From NCBI RefSeq assembly GCF_000425285.1, contig NZ_AUDD01000006.1:1-64000 (forward strand): a stretch of 64,000 nucleotides of DNA, in the 5' to 3' direction. This DNA is from Acidipropionibacterium jensenii DSM 20535. GTDB lineage: Bacteria > Actinomycetota > Actinomycetes > Propionibacteriales > Propionibacteriaceae. Positions 16,276-25,062 of the stretch are shown here, piece after piece (positions within the stretch are counted from its first letter, which is position 1; every line of letters starts with the position of its first letter). Under the pieces are notes generated by a model. It ran no database searches and had not been told where the DNA came from. It saw nothing but the letters and a program-made list of their open reading frames with translations. A program made the position numbers and the translations under genes.

Positions 16276-16311
16276 GTGACACAGACTGAACTCGATACTG
16301 CGGCGGAGTGA
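16276..16311 (+). other. Possible 11-codon leader ORF
   Basis: GTG 16276 follows a strong AGGAGGGG ribosome site and opens 11 codons ending in TGA at 16309-16311. The next gene starts six bases later at GTG 16318, which has no ribosome site of its own. The mini-ORF could couple translation to the downstream gene. It may also be chance, because only the ribosome site supports it. Confidence 0.3.
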
Positions 16312-16317
16312 TCGGCA

Positions 16318-16728
16318 GTGTCCCAGTACGCCCCCAATGATGTGCTCTCCCAGCTGGTAGGCGACCGGTTGCGGGCCCTCGAGATTGCGGCCGGCGAACC
16401 CCTGCGGCTGGTGTTCAGCAAGCCCGGACGGTCCACCGACCGGGTCCTCAGCAGTCGCGCGTGGCCGAGCATCGAGCGCTCCGGCGGTACCTGGCGCGAC
16501 GGCGACACCGGATACACGGATCTGCTGCGCCAGCTCATCGGGGCCGAGGTCACCGGCACCCGGGAGCAGAGTCGCAAGGGCCTGCGCATCGACCTCACCC
16601 GCGGGCACCTCATCATCAGTCCGAGACGGGCCGACCCCTCGCGGGAGATCGCGCTGCTGTCCGGCTTCGAGGACGGGCGCTGGATGGCCTGGTGGCCCGG
16701 CGACTACGCATTCGAGGATCTCGTCTGA
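16318..16728 (+). CDS. Hypothetical protein, 136 aa
   Basis: The frame from GTG 16318 is a compact soluble alpha-beta protein with no signal peptide or membrane segment. Notable parts are LQLVGD-like helix 1 (VLSQLVGDRLRALEIAAGE), a central region with SIERSGGTWRDGDTGYTDLL, and a C-terminal GLRIDLTRGHLIISPRR and WMAWWPGDYAFEDL. The last motif resembles a generic actinobacterial family of small proteins and possibly some immunity proteins. I do not recognise a function. The coding statistics look genuine. Translation may be coupled to the mini-ORF at 16276. Confidence 0.65.
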   Translation: MSQYAPNDVLSQLVGDRLRALEIAAGEPLRLVFSKPGRSTDRVLSSRAWPSIERSGGTWRDGDTGYTDLLRQLIGAEVTGTREQSRKGLRIDLTRGHLIISPRRADPSREIALLSGFEDGRWMAWWPGDYAFEDLV

Positions 16729-16838
16729 GACACCGGTCAAGGATCTCGGCCGTGACTCGTGTCGAGGAGCTCGACGGGGTGATCGGGCTCGCAGGCGCCG
16801 ACCACCGTTCACTCACGCGATCCCCATTCGCTCACTGA

Positions 16839-16884
16839 TCCCGTACCCTCAGCCGATCATCTCCCGTACCCTCAGCCGATCATC
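16839..16884. repeat. Exact 23-bp tandem duplication at the HAD gene 3' end
   Basis: Bases 16839-16861 and 16862-16884 are identical. The second copy contains the last codons and stop (16872-16874) of the minus-strand HAD gene; the first copy is its duplicate just beyond. The duplication therefore leaves the protein unchanged. Confidence 0.9.
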
Positions 16885-17507
16885 GCCAGCAGATCGGTGA
16901 GGGCCGAGATCACGACGCTGCCCTCCGGAAGCCGCGGGACCGGCGTCTCCTCCCCGTCGGGAACCAGCAGGGCGCCGGCCAACCCGGCCGCCGCCGCGGC
17001 CTCGACGTCGATCGGCCGGTCGCCGACGCACAGCACCTGGTGCGCAACCAGATGATGGCGTCTCATCAGGAGCAGGTTCATCGCCGGACTGGGCTTGCGC
17101 GGAAAGCCGTCGGGGGCGCACACCATGTCGTCGGGTCGCAGCCCCAGGGCGTCGAGCAGCGCCTGGGCGCTCGTCCGGTCACGGTGGGTCGCCACCAGGT
17201 TGAGCCCGCCGGCGGCATGGACCGCGGCCATCACCTCCACCGCACCGTCCATCACGGGAGCGGGATGGATTGCCCACCGGTGCTTGAGCGCGCTGTAGGC
17301 CTCGTCGAGCCGGGAGCGGTCGACGCCGTGGCGGGTGGCCAGCACATCAATGGCGTGGGCGATCGACTCCGCTCTGAGCAGGGACACCCGGTGGATCTGC
17401 TCCGCTGCCGGGTGCGGCCCCCAGACGGCCTCCGCCAGGGCGCGGTCCACCTCCGGATAGGTGTCGATGAGGGTTCCACCCATGTCCCAGATGATCGTGT
17501 TCATCAC
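16872..17507 (-). CDS. HAD superfamily hydrolase
   Basis: 211 aa. Motif I is IIWDMGGTLIDTYPE at the N-terminus. The first Asp is retained but the usual second Asp of DxDxT is Gly (DMGGT), seen in some HAD phosphatases and also in less active members. Motif II is VATHRD (Thr), motif III the Lys in FPRKPSP, motif IV VGDRPIDVEAA. A small helical cap follows motif I. It is a phosphoglycolate phosphatase-like enzyme that would dephosphorylate a small metabolite; substrate unknown. The loss of the second Asp makes activity less certain. It is divergent from the Pth2-like gene. Confidence 0.85.
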   Translation of the reverse strand: MMNTIIWDMGGTLIDTYPEVDRALAEAVWGPHPAAEQIHRVSLLRAESIAHAIDVLATRHGVDRSRLDEAYSALKHRWAIHPAPVMDGAVEVMAAVHAAGGLNLVATHRDRTSAQALLDALGLRPDDMVCAPDGFPRKPSPAMNLLLMRRHHLVAHQVLCVGDRPIDVEAAAAAGLAGALLVPDGEETPVPRLPEGSVVISALTDLLAMIG

Positions 17508-17571
17508 CGACCAGTGTGGCAGAGCGGCGGTGGTGGCGTCCTGCCAGGCACGGGTAGCCTCGGCGGACGTG

Positions 17572-18234
17572 ATGGACGAGGATGAACCCGATCCGTGGGC
17601 GATGCAGCTGGTCGTGATGCGCGACCGGCACCTGCCGGCCCGTCAGGTCGACGTCTGCGAGGCGGCGGCCAGAGCCGTGGTCACCCTGCTGGACGACCCC
17701 CGCGCGGCCGAGGGCGGACCCTGGTTCCAGGCCGTCCGGCACTGGAACGACGACCGGATCCGCAAACTCGTCCGCCGCGCGGACGGCAAGCGGTGGACCG
17801 ACGTCCAGGGACTCGACGGGGTCACCGTCGAACAGGCCGGGGTCGAGGGGTTTGGTCCCGCCGCCGTGCGCGCCTTCCCGCCCGCCCCGGTTCATCCGCT
17901 GCCCAAGATGCTGGACAAGCTGCAGGTCTCCGGCACACATTTTCCCGACGAGGGGACCAGCGCCACCGTCGGCGCCGTCGTGACGATCGAGATCAACCCC
18001 GCGCTGGAGATGACCACCGGAAAGATCGCCGCCCAGTGCGGGCACGCCGCCCAGATCGCCCTCCAGACGATGCCTGATGCCGTCCGGGAGGTCTGGCGCG
18101 CCGACCGGTTCAGGGTCCGGGTGGTCACCGCCACCGAGCCTCAGTGGCGGGACGCCGGCCGCCCGGTCTCGATCGTCGACGCCGGGTTCACCGAGTTGGA
18201 CGGACCGACAGAGACCACCCGCGCCCGGTGGTGA
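17572..18234 (+). CDS. Peptidyl-tRNA hydrolase Pth2-like protein
   Basis: 220 aa from ATG 17572 (GTG 17569 is also possible). The C-terminal half carries the Pth2 signature: TTGKIAAQCGHAAQIALQTM, followed by RVRVVTATEPQW and SIVDAGFTELDGPTETTRA. Pth2 releases peptides from prematurely dissociated peptidyl-tRNA. The actinobacterial version has an added N-terminal domain of about 120 residues with QLVVMRDRHLPARQ and a conserved WFQAVRHWNDDRIRKLVRR. It probably acts in addition to the bacterial-type Pth1. Function by family only. Confidence 0.8.
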   Translation: MDEDEPDPWAMQLVVMRDRHLPARQVDVCEAAARAVVTLLDDPRAAEGGPWFQAVRHWNDDRIRKLVRRADGKRWTDVQGLDGVTVEQAGVEGFGPAAVRAFPPAPVHPLPKMLDKLQVSGTHFPDEGTSATVGAVVTIEINPALEMTTGKIAAQCGHAAQIALQTMPDAVREVWRADRFRVRVVTATEPQWRDAGRPVSIVDAGFTELDGPTETTRARW

Positions 18235-18261
18235 GAACGGCGCCTCCGGTAGCATCTGGGC

Positions 18262-18780
18262 ATGGCACAGCTTCTCCTCACTGCAGTCGGCGAAGATCGT
18301 CCAGGAATCGTCTCATCGGTGGCCGCCGAGGTCGCTCAGCACGGCGGGAACTGGCTGGAGAGCCGGATGGCTCTACTGGCCGGGGCATTCGCCGGAATCG
18401 TGCTCGTCGACATCCCCGATGACCGGGTCGACGAGTTGCGCACCGGCCTGGCAGGCCTGGCGGGGGAGGGCCTGGATGTCACCGTCACCCCGACCCGGCC
18501 GATCGTGCACCCCGACCAGGCCATCCTGTCGGTGCGTCTGATCGGCCATGACCGGCCCGGCATCGTCAGCCAGGTTACCGGGGCGCTGGCCGGGTTGGGA
18601 GCCACCATCGACGATCTGGACACCGGGGTGCGCGACGCCCCGATGGGTGACGGGGTGCTGTTCGAGGCCTCGGCGAAGGTCAGGCTCACCACCGCCACCA
18701 CCGTCGACGACCTGCGGGCCGCCCTGGAGGCGATCGCCTCGGAGCTGATGGTCGACATCGACATGGTCGAGGCGGACTGA
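18262..18780 (+). CDS. Two-ACT-domain protein (GcvR-like)
   Basis: 172 aa made of two ACT domains: residues 1-80 (LTAVGEDRPGIVSSVAAEVA) and 85-170 (VRLIGHDRPGIVSQVTGALA). ACT domains bind amino acids. This layout is that of GcvR, which modulates glycine-cleavage regulation in proteobacteria; in actinobacteria the partner is unknown. ATG 18262 has a TAGCAT hexamer exactly 12 nt upstream and no ribosome site, so the mRNA is probably leaderless. No DNA-binding domain is present. Confidence 0.85.
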   Translation: MAQLLLTAVGEDRPGIVSSVAAEVAQHGGNWLESRMALLAGAFAGIVLVDIPDDRVDELRTGLAGLAGEGLDVTVTPTRPIVHPDQAILSVRLIGHDRPGIVSQVTGALAGLGATIDDLDTGVRDAPMGDGVLFEASAKVRLTTATTVDDLRAALEAIASELMVDIDMVEAD

Positions 18781-18838
18781 CCAGATCCCAGGGACTCAAC
18801 CGGCCCGGACCCCAACCGGCGGCCCGGACCTCCTGTCG

Positions 18839-19645
18839 TCAGGGCCTCGACCCGCGCCAGGTGTGGGTGCTCTCGGCCTCCTCCAGCTGATCCCTGAAGC
18901 GGCGGCGGAAGCCGGGGGAGCCGGCGCGATCGTCGTCGCGCTCCCGGACCATCCGGGTGCGGGCGTCCACCAGCACGCAGTTGCTGCAGATGTAGTTCAT
19001 CGGGAGCTGCCAGATGAGGCAGCAGGAGGACCGGACGAAGGGACCACGGGGAGTCCCCGAACCCACCAGGTCCGGTGTGGTCAGCAGATCCGCACGCAGT
19101 TTCGCGGCGCGCCCGGACAGGTCGGGGCGTGCCGCCGCGATCACCCCGCAGGCACCGGCCACCGCGGCGGCGACGTCGCCGATGAGGACCTTGCGGGACA
19201 GCCCGAAGACCTGTGCGATCACCGACACCAGGGGAAGGACCAGACCGTCCAGCGCCGCTGCCGGATCGGCGTCGACCGGTGCGCGGGTGGTGGCCAGCGG
19301 GATCAGCCCCCGCTCGACCCGTCGCAGCCAGGTGGTCTGCGGATCGGGAGCCAGCGTCGCCGCGTCCAGCACGGCCGCTCCCAGCACCGGGGAGATCAAC
19401 CGGGAGAACAACCCCAGGGCCATAGTGGAAGCCACGGCCCGGATCTGACGGGGCGAGGTGCCCACCCCGCCGATCGCCAGCCGGGTGTTCTCGACCCTCT
19501 CCCGCAGCACCGGCGGCGCGGACATCGCCGACAGCGGTATCCAGTCACCGGGCCCCCGATGATCCACGAGTTCGAACCCCGGCCCGAAGACGTCGGCGGC
19601 GAAGGATCGGGTCGCACCTTCGCCGGCCGCACGCTGCTCGCTCAT
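18839..19645 (-). CDS. (2Fe-2S)-binding protein, FhuF C-terminal domain type
   Basis: 268 aa from ATG 19645, with AAGGAGCC upstream; the longer frame to 20188 is a shadow over the divergent dehydrogenase. The C-terminal CC-x10-C-x2-C motif (SSCCLIWQLPMNYICSNCVL) is the [2Fe-2S] ligand set of FhuF ferric-siderophore reductases. The first 200 residues are helical and typical for this family in actinobacteria. It probably reduces ferric iron in siderophores in the cytoplasm. It is not next to a siderophore transporter here. Confidence 0.8.
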   Translation of the reverse strand: MSEQRAAGEGATRSFAADVFGPGFELVDHRGPGDWIPLSAMSAPPVLRERVENTRLAIGGVGTSPRQIRAVASTMALGLFSRLISPVLGAAVLDAATLAPDPQTTWLRRVERGLIPLATTRAPVDADPAAALDGLVLPLVSVIAQVFGLSRKVLIGDVAAAVAGACGVIAAARPDLSGRAAKLRADLLTTPDLVGSGTPRGPFVRSSCCLIWQLPMNYICSNCVLVDARTRMVRERDDDRAGSPGFRRRFRDQLEEAESTHTWRGSRP

Positions 19646-19730
19646 CGTGGCTCCTTCCGGGAGGGATCGCTGCGAAGAGGCACACCGGAGGGACAGCGGA
19701 TCCACAGCCGAGGCCCGGTACACTGCCTGA

Positions 19731-20936
19731 ATGGTAGGCCGCCGCACCGTCATCGCAGCGATTCCCCTTCTTCTTCTGGGAGCCTGCACCAGACCCTCCA
19801 CCAGCACCTCCACGGTGTCGCCGACACCCTCGGACCCCGCCACCTCCGAGGCGCCCCCGCCATCGTCGACCAGCTCCTCGGGCTCGCCCTCTGCCTCGGC
19901 CGGTGGTTCGAGCGCATCGGCGCCCCCTGCGAAGGGCTCCGCGTCGGTGGTCCGCACCCTGGCGACCGGACTCAACGTGCCATGGGGAATGGCCCGGCTG
20001 CCCGGCGGTGATGTCCTCGTCACCTCCCGGGACACCGCCGCCATCACCCGCGTCGCGGTCAGGAACGGTGCGACAACCGCCCTGGGCACCGTCTCGGAGT
20101 CGGTGAGCAACAAGAACGCCGGCGGAGAGGGCGGACTGCTCGGGATCGCCGTCTCCCCGCGGTTCGCCTCCGACCGGCAGATCTTCATCTACCACTCCAC
20201 CGACTCCGATAACCGGATCGCCCGGCTGAGCTACGACGAGTCCGCCGCCCCCGGACGCCAGCTGTCGGGCTACACCGCCGTGCTGACCGGGATCCCCCAC
20301 TCGAGCAACCACAACGGCGGCGGGCTGGCCTTCGGCCCCGACGGCTCCCTGTTCGCCAGCACCGGCGACGCCTACCAGCCGGCCCACTCCCAGGACCGCG
20401 GCAACCTGGCCGGCAAGATCCTCAGGATCACCCCGCAGGGCCGCCCCGCCTCCGGCAACCCGTTCGGCGGGTCACCGGTGTGGACGATGGGTCACCGCAA
20501 CGTCCAGGGCCTGGGATGGGACTGGGCCGGCAGGATGTGGGCCTCGGAGTTCGGCGAGAACAAGGCCGATGAGCTCAACCTCATCCAGAAGGGCCACAAC
20601 TACGGCTGGCCGGTCGTCGAGGGTCGGGGAGGAGACGCCCGCTTCACCGATCCGGTCGCCCAGTGGGGGACCGACGTGGACTCCCCGAGCGGCATCGCCG
20701 TCGCCGGCGGGTCGGTGTGGATGGCGGCTCTGCGTGGACAGCGGCTGTGGCGCATCCCGCTGGACGGCACCCGCCCGGTGGCCGCCCCGCAGAGTTTCCT
20801 GGACGGCGCGCACGGCCGGCTGCGAAGCGTCCTGGCCCTGGACGACCAGACCCTGCTGGTGGGCACCAGCAACACCGACGGCCGAGGCGACCCGCGGTCC
20901 GGCGACGACCGTCTGCTGGAGCTTCGGATCAGCTGA
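19731..20936 (+). CDS. PQQ-type glucose/sorbosone dehydrogenase, lipoprotein
   Basis: 401 aa. The signal peptide has a lipobox (LLLLGAC, Cys at about residue 19), then a Ser/Thr/Pro-rich linker to residue 68 and a six-bladed beta-propeller of the GSDH family: NVPWGMARLPGGDVLVTSRD, GGEGGLLGIAVSP, HNGGGLAFGPDGSLFASTGD, and MGHRNVQGLGWDW. It would be anchored outside the membrane and oxidise aldoses or similar; whether it binds PQQ is not settled for Gram-positive members. ATG 19731 has TACACT 12 nt upstream, so probably leaderless. A GATCAGCTGATC palindrome spans the stop. Confidence 0.85.
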   Translation: MVGRRTVIAAIPLLLLGACTRPSTSTSTVSPTPSDPATSEAPPPSSTSSSGSPSASAGGSSASAPPAKGSASVVRTLATGLNVPWGMARLPGGDVLVTSRDTAAITRVAVRNGATTALGTVSESVSNKNAGGEGGLLGIAVSPRFASDRQIFIYHSTDSDNRIARLSYDESAAPGRQLSGYTAVLTGIPHSSNHNGGGLAFGPDGSLFASTGDAYQPAHSQDRGNLAGKILRITPQGRPASGNPFGGSPVWTMGHRNVQGLGWDWAGRMWASEFGENKADELNLIQKGHNYGWPVVEGRGGDARFTDPVAQWGTDVDSPSGIAVAGGSVWMAALRGQRLWRIPLDGTRPVAAPQSFLDGAHGRLRSVLALDDQTLLVGTSNTDGRGDPRSGDDRLLELRIS

Positions 20937-20950
20937 TCTGGGGCGGTGCG

Positions 20951-20973
20951 ATATCAATGAGGCATATCAATGA
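20951..20973. repeat. 13-bp-period direct repeat upstream of the aldo/keto reductase
   Basis: ATATCAATGA occurs twice (20951-20960 and 20964-20973), one helical turn plus two bases apart. It lies 30-50 bases before the start of the aldo/keto reductase and could be a regulator site. No regulator is adjacent. Confidence 0.4.
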
Positions 20974-21004
20974 TGTCGACACGTCAACCACTTCAGGAGT
21001 GCAC

Positions 21005-21976
21005 ATGGTTCATCTCGCCGGAAAGACACTGGACGTCCGCCCCCTGGCCCTGGGTGGAAACACCTTCGGCTGGACCAGCGATGAGAAGGAGTCGTTCGCG
21101 GTCCTCGACGCCTTCGTCGCCGCCGGCGGCGCCCTCATCGACACCGCAGACGGGTACTCGGCCTGGGCGCCGGGCAACCAGGGTGGCGAGTCGGAGACGA
21201 TCATCGGCCACTGGCTGAGGGCCAGAGGTAGTCGCGACAAGGTGATCATCGCCACCAAGGTCGCCACCCACCCCCAGTTCAAGGGCCTGGCGCCGAGCAC
21301 GATCGCCGCCGCTGCCGACGCCTCGCTGGCACGACTGGGCACCGACCACATCGATCTGTACTACGCCCACTTCGACGACCCCTCCCAGACCGTGCTGGAC
21401 ATGGCGACCGCCTTCGACCAGCTCGTGCGGCAGGGCAAGATCGGCCACATCGGGCTGTCGAACTTCTCGGTGGCCCGGGAGCGCGGGTGGTTCGAGGTCG
21501 CCGAGCGCGAGGGACTCGCCCTTCCGGTCGCCCTGCAGCCTCAGTACAACCTGCTCCACCGCGGGGATGTGGAGGGCGGCGACGGCTACGGCGCCCTGGC
21601 GGCCGAGAAGAACCTGGCGCTCTTCCCCTACTTCTCCCTGGCCTCCGGGTTCCTCTCCGGCAAGTACACCAGCGTCAAGGACCTCAGCGGTGCCGCGCGC
21701 GGCGCGATGATCTCCGACTACCTGTCCGACGAGACCGCCACCCGGGCCGCCTTCGAGGTCATCGACGTGGAGCGGCAGATCGCGGCCGGCCACCATGCCG
21801 AGGTGACCAGCGTCTCGCTGGCCTGGCTGCTGTCGAAGGGAGTCACCGCCCCGATCGCCTCCGCCCGAGTGCCCGGTCAGCTCTCCGCCCTGTTCGCGGG
21901 GACCGAGCTGACCCTCGCCGATGACGAGGCCGCGGCTCTGGACAGGGCCTCCTCTCCCTTCGTGGGTCGCCCCTGA
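21005..21976 (+). CDS. Aldo/keto reductase
   Basis: 323 aa from ATG 21005, with AGGAG seven bases upstream. A TIM-barrel oxidoreductase using NADPH. Catalytic tetrad: Asp and Tyr in LIDTADGYSAW, Lys in VIIATKVATH, and the His position in DLYYAHFDD. The C-terminal cofactor stretch ...GVTAPIASARVPGQL is typical. It is of the YajO/Tas-like group that reduces aldehydes or ketones; substrate open. The gene stands alone after the sugar dehydrogenase; a tandem repeat follows its 3' end. Confidence 0.9.
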   Translation: MVHLAGKTLDVRPLALGGNTFGWTSDEKESFAVLDAFVAAGGALIDTADGYSAWAPGNQGGESETIIGHWLRARGSRDKVIIATKVATHPQFKGLAPSTIAAAADASLARLGTDHIDLYYAHFDDPSQTVLDMATAFDQLVRQGKIGHIGLSNFSVARERGWFEVAEREGLALPVALQPQYNLLHRGDVEGGDGYGALAAEKNLALFPYFSLASGFLSGKYTSVKDLSGAARGAMISDYLSDETATRAAFEVIDVERQIAAGHHAEVTSVSLAWLLSKGVTAPIASARVPGQLSALFAGTELTLADDEAAALDRASSPFVGRP

Positions 21977-22005
21977 CGCCGACGGCGGCCCGCTCGGGGC
22001 TGTGC

Positions 22006-22100
22006 GGTGACTGTCGGGACGGTGTGGTGACTGTCGGGACGGTGTGGTGACTGTCGGGACGGTGTGGTGACTGTCGGGACGGCGTGGTGACTGTCGGGGC
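22006..22100. repeat. 20-bp tandem repeat array, five copies
   Basis: GGTGACTGTCGGGAC recurs at 22006, 22026, 22046, 22066 and 22086, each followed by GGTGT or a close variant, giving an exact 20-bp period. The array lies between the aldo/keto reductase (ends 21976) and tpx (starts 22170). There are no variable spacers, so it is not a CRISPR. It is a simple minisatellite that may differ in copy number between strains. Confidence 0.92.
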
Positions 22101-22169
22101 CGGGTGCCGGGTGTTCGTCTGCGGCGCAAGGCGTTGCGGCCCGACAGCGGAGTCACAAGAATGGGGATC

Positions 22170-22673
22170 ATGGCCGAAACTAAGTTCCAGGGAAATCCCA
22201 TTCACACCATCGGACAGCTGCCCGAAGTGGGGTCGGTGATCCCCGCGTTCACCCTCGTCGGATCCGATCTCAGCGACGTCACCAGTGACTCGCTGAAGGG
22301 CACCAGGCTCATCCTCAACATCTTCCCGAGCCTGGACACCGGCACCTGCGCCACCAGCGTCCGGGTCTTCAACAAGAAGGCCGCTGAGGTTCCCGACGCC
22401 ACCGTGCTGTGCATCTCCGACGACCTGCCCTTCGCCCAGGCGCGGTTCTGCGGCGCCGAGGGGATCGACAACGTCACCACCGCATCGGGATTCCGCTCCT
22501 CCTTCGGCAATGACTTCGGGGTCACGATGACCGACGGCCCGCTGAGGGGCCTGCTGGCCCGCTCGGTGGTCGTCGTCGACGGTTCCGGCACCGTCCTCTA
22601 CACCCAGCTGGTCTCCGAGATCGCCAAGGAGCCCGACTACGAGGCGGCCCTGGCGGCTGCCAAGAAGGCCTGA
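22170..22673 (+). CDS. tpx: Thiol peroxidase
   Basis: 167 aa from ATG 22170, matching the family length and start (MAETKFQGNPIHTIGQLPEVG); ATG 22161 is a possible alternative. An atypical 2-Cys peroxiredoxin that reduces hydrogen peroxide and lipid hydroperoxides with thioredoxin. The peroxidatic Cys is in SLDTGTCATSV and the resolving Cys in ARFCGAEG. It acts in the cytoplasm. The gene follows a 20-bp tandem repeat array, which may lie in its promoter region, and converges on the sugar dehydrogenase at a shared hairpin. Confidence 0.95.
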   Translation: MAETKFQGNPIHTIGQLPEVGSVIPAFTLVGSDLSDVTSDSLKGTRLILNIFPSLDTGTCATSVRVFNKKAAEVPDATVLCISDDLPFAQARFCGAEGIDNVTTASGFRSSFGNDFGVTMTDGPLRGLLARSVVVVDGSGTVLYTQLVSEIAKEPDYEAALAAAKKA

Positions 22674-22715
22674 ACCGGGTCCTCGCCCCGCTGTCGGTCT
22701 GCCGGGACCCGGTTC
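22672..22715. terminator. Hairpin between convergent tpx and UDP-sugar dehydrogenase genes
   Basis: GAACCGGGTCC (22672-22682) pairs perfectly with GGACCCGGTTC (22705-22715). The arms start inside the tpx stop codon. It lies between two convergent genes and has no U-run, as often in high-GC bacteria. The loop of 22 bases is long. Confidence 0.6.
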
Positions 22716-22737
22716 GCGGTCCCGGGGGGTCGAGCGA

Positions 22738-23913
22738 TCAGTCGCTGCCGAAGAGGTCCCTGGTGTAGACCTTCTCGGCGACGTCGGTCAGCTCCGGGGT
22801 GATCCGGTTGGCGACGATGAGGTCGCAGTCGCGCTTGAAGGCGTCCAGGTCGTGGGTGACGGTCGACCGGTAGAAGTCCGTGCCCTCGAAGGTGGGCTCG
22901 TAGACCACCACCTCGATCCCCTTGGCCTTGATCCGTTTCATGACTCCCTGGATCGACGACGACCGGTAGTTGTCGGAGCCGGCCTTCATCACCAGTCGGT
23001 AGATCCCGACCCGCTTGGGGTCCCGGGAGACGATGTCGGCTGCGACCCAGTCCTTGCGGACCGTGTTGGAGTCCACGATCGCACCGATCAGAGTCTGCGG
23101 GACGTCCTGGTAGTTGGCCAGCAGCTGGCGGGTGTCCTTGGGCAGGCAGTAGCCGCCGTAGCCGAAGGAGGGGTTGTTGTAGTGGTCGCCGATCCGGGGA
23201 TCCAGGCACACCCCGTCGATGATCTGGCGGGTGTCCAGTCCGCGCTTGGCCGAGTAGGTGTCCAGTTCGTTGAAGAAGGAGACCCGCATCGCCAGGTAGG
23301 TGTTGGCGAACAGCTTGGTGGCCTCGGCCTCGGTGGAACCGGTGAGCAGCACCGGGACGTCGGTGTCGGCGGCTCCCTCCAGGAGCATGTCGGCGAACTT
23401 GCGGGCCCGCTCGTCATGGCCGCCGACGATGATCCGCGAGGGATGCAGATTGTCGGTCAGGGCCTTGCCCTCGCGGAGGAACTCCGGGGAGAAGATGATG
23501 TGCAGGCCCGGGTGCTCGGCACGGGTCTGCTCGGTGAACCCGACGGGGACGGTCGATTTGACGACGACGGTGGCCTGCGGGGCCAGCTCCTCCACCTGCT
23601 TGATGACGGCGTTGACCGAGGAGGTGTCGAAGTAGTTGGCCTGGGGGTCGTAGTTGGTGGGGGTGGCGATCACCACGTAGTCGGCGCCGGGATAGGCCTG
23701 GTCGGCCGCAACGGTGGCGCGCAGGTCGAGGTCCCGGTCGCCCAGGAACTCCTGGATCTGGGGGTCGACGATGGTGGTGTGGCCGGCATTGACCAGATCC
23801 ACCCGCTCGGCGTCGATGTCGACCGCCACCACCTCATTGTGCTGGGCCAGCAGGACGGCCATCGCCATCCCGACGTAACCGAGTCCGGCAACCGCGATTC
23901 TCGTCTTCACCAT
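22738..23913 (-). CDS. UDP-glucose 6-dehydrogenase family protein
   Basis: 391 aa from ATG 23913 (GGGGAG upstream). It would oxidise UDP-glucose, or a related sugar nucleotide, to its uronic acid with two NAD+. N-terminal Rossmann motif [17 protein letters not shown], middle domain with the catalytic Cys in [16 protein letters not shown], and a C-terminal domain with [17 protein letters not shown]. This short form resembles streptococcal Cap3A/HasB. No polysaccharide cluster lies nearby, so its product may feed a cell-wall glycan made elsewhere. UDP-ManNAc dehydrogenase is a less likely alternative. Confidence 0.88.
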   Translation of the reverse strand: MVKTRIAVAGLGYVGMAMAVLLAQHNEVVAVDIDAERVDLVNAGHTTIVDPQIQEFLGDRDLDLRATVAADQAYPGADYVVIATPTNYDPQANYFDTSSVNAVIKQVEELAPQATVVVKSTVPVGFTEQTRAEHPGLHIIFSPEFLREGKALTDNLHPSRIIVGGHDERARKFADMLLEGAADTDVPVLLTGSTEAEATKLFANTYLAMRVSFFNELDTYSAKRGLDTRQIIDGVCLDPRIGDHYNNPSFGYGGYCLPKDTRQLLANYQDVPQTLIGAIVDSNTVRKDWVAADIVSRDPKRVGIYRLVMKAGSDNYRSSSIQGVMKRIKAKGIEVVVYEPTFEGTDFYRSTVTHDLDAFKRDCDLIVANRITPELTDVAEKVYTRDLFGSD

Positions 23914-24009
23914 GTACTCCCCTGGGGATGGTTTGTGCGCCCCGTTGATGTCGGGCGAAAGTCTAGGGGACCCGGGCGGTGAAGGTGCGACTCCGAATAG
24001 TGTGGCGGC

Positions 24010-24936
24010 ATGGACTGCATCACACTGGTGGCCGATGACGGTGCCGATCTCGACGTGCTGGTCTGGGAACCGCCGGGCGAACCCAGAGGGGTCGTGCAGA
24101 TCGTCGTGGGGATGTGCGAGTACGCGGCCCGTTACGACGAGTTCGCCCGACGGCTGGCCGCCGACGGCTGGCTGGTGGTGGCCGGCGAGAACCGCGGCGA
24201 GGGCCCCAGAGCCCTGGCGACCGGCGAGCTCGGCCAGCTGCCCGATCGTGGCTTCCACCAGCTCCTCGACGACATGTCGACGGTCATCGACCACTTCCGC
24301 ACCGGGCCGCACCCGCTGCCCTGGGTGCTTGTCGGCCACTCGATGGGGTCCTTCCTGGCTCGCATGATGGCCGCCCGGCGGGGCCGCGAGATCGCCGCCC
24401 TGGTGCTGGTGGGCACCGGCGGTTCCCTCGGCCCGGTCGAGTCGGTGGGCATCGGGATCGCCGAGGTCGAGGTCGCCCTGGGCGGGGAGGACCGTCCCAG
24501 CCGCCTGATGAACCGCCTCACCTTCGGCACCTTCAATGCCGGCTTCAGGCCCGCCCGGACGAGATTCGACTGGCTCTCCCGCGACCACGCGATGGTCGAC
24601 AGGTACCTGGCCGATCCGTTGTGCAACTACATCTGCAGCGCCGGGTTCTACCGCGAGCTGCTCATCCTGATGAGGTCGGCCAACAGCGTCGACGTGCTGC
24701 GGGCGACCCCTCCCCAGCTGCCTGTCGGCCTGTTCAGCGGGGCCGCCGACCCGGTCGGCTCGGCCGGTCGCGGGGTGCATCAGGTGGCCCGCCGACTGCG
24801 CGCCAGTGGGGTCCGCCGGGTCGATGTGGTGCTCTATCCGCAGGGTCGCCACGAGATCCTCAACGACATCAACCGCGGCCAGGTCCACGATGAGATCTGC
24901 CGGTGGATCGACGAGACGGTGGGCGTCACGGTGTGA
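24010..24936 (+). CDS. Alpha/beta hydrolase (lysophospholipase/monoglyceride lipase-like)
   Basis: 308 aa. Nucleophile elbow GHSMGSFLA near residue 110; oxyanion region [23 protein letters not shown]; catalytic Asp probably in [13 protein letters not shown] and His in YPQGRHEIL. The fold is like the PldB/monoacylglycerol lipase group. Cytoplasmic, no signal peptide. ATG 24010 has no ribosome site but a TAGTGT hexamer exactly 12 nt upstream, so the mRNA is probably leaderless. From its end to 25062 there is no gene; the cobalamin riboswitch follows. Confidence 0.85.
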   Translation: MDCITLVADDGADLDVLVWEPPGEPRGVVQIVVGMCEYAARYDEFARRLAADGWLVVAGENRGEGPRALATGELGQLPDRGFHQLLDDMSTVIDHFRTGPHPLPWVLVGHSMGSFLARMMAARRGREIAALVLVGTGGSLGPVESVGIGIAEVEVALGGEDRPSRLMNRLTFGTFNAGFRPARTRFDWLSRDHAMVDRYLADPLCNYICSAGFYRELLILMRSANSVDVLRATPPQLPVGLFSGAADPVGSAGRGVHQVARRLRASGVRRVDVVLYPQGRHEILNDINRGQVHDEICRWIDETVGVTV

Positions 24937-25062
24937 GCCCGCTCACACCTGCGCCGGTCGGGCCGCGGACCGGTCCGCCGGCCCGCGCGCACGGGTCCCG
25001 AGGGGCCGCCCCACAGGGGCACCCCGGCGGTGGCGGCGCAGGCCTTCCGGATACGATGGAGC

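Noticed and set aside
19645-20188. N-terminal extension of the FhuF-like protein to 449 aa
   Set aside because: The extension overlaps the divergent sugar dehydrogenase and is low-complexity. ATG 19645 has a clear ribosome site and gives the normal family length.
22006-22100. Possible CRISPR array
   Set aside because: The repeats are directly adjacent with an exact 20-bp period. There are no unique spacers and no cas genes nearby.
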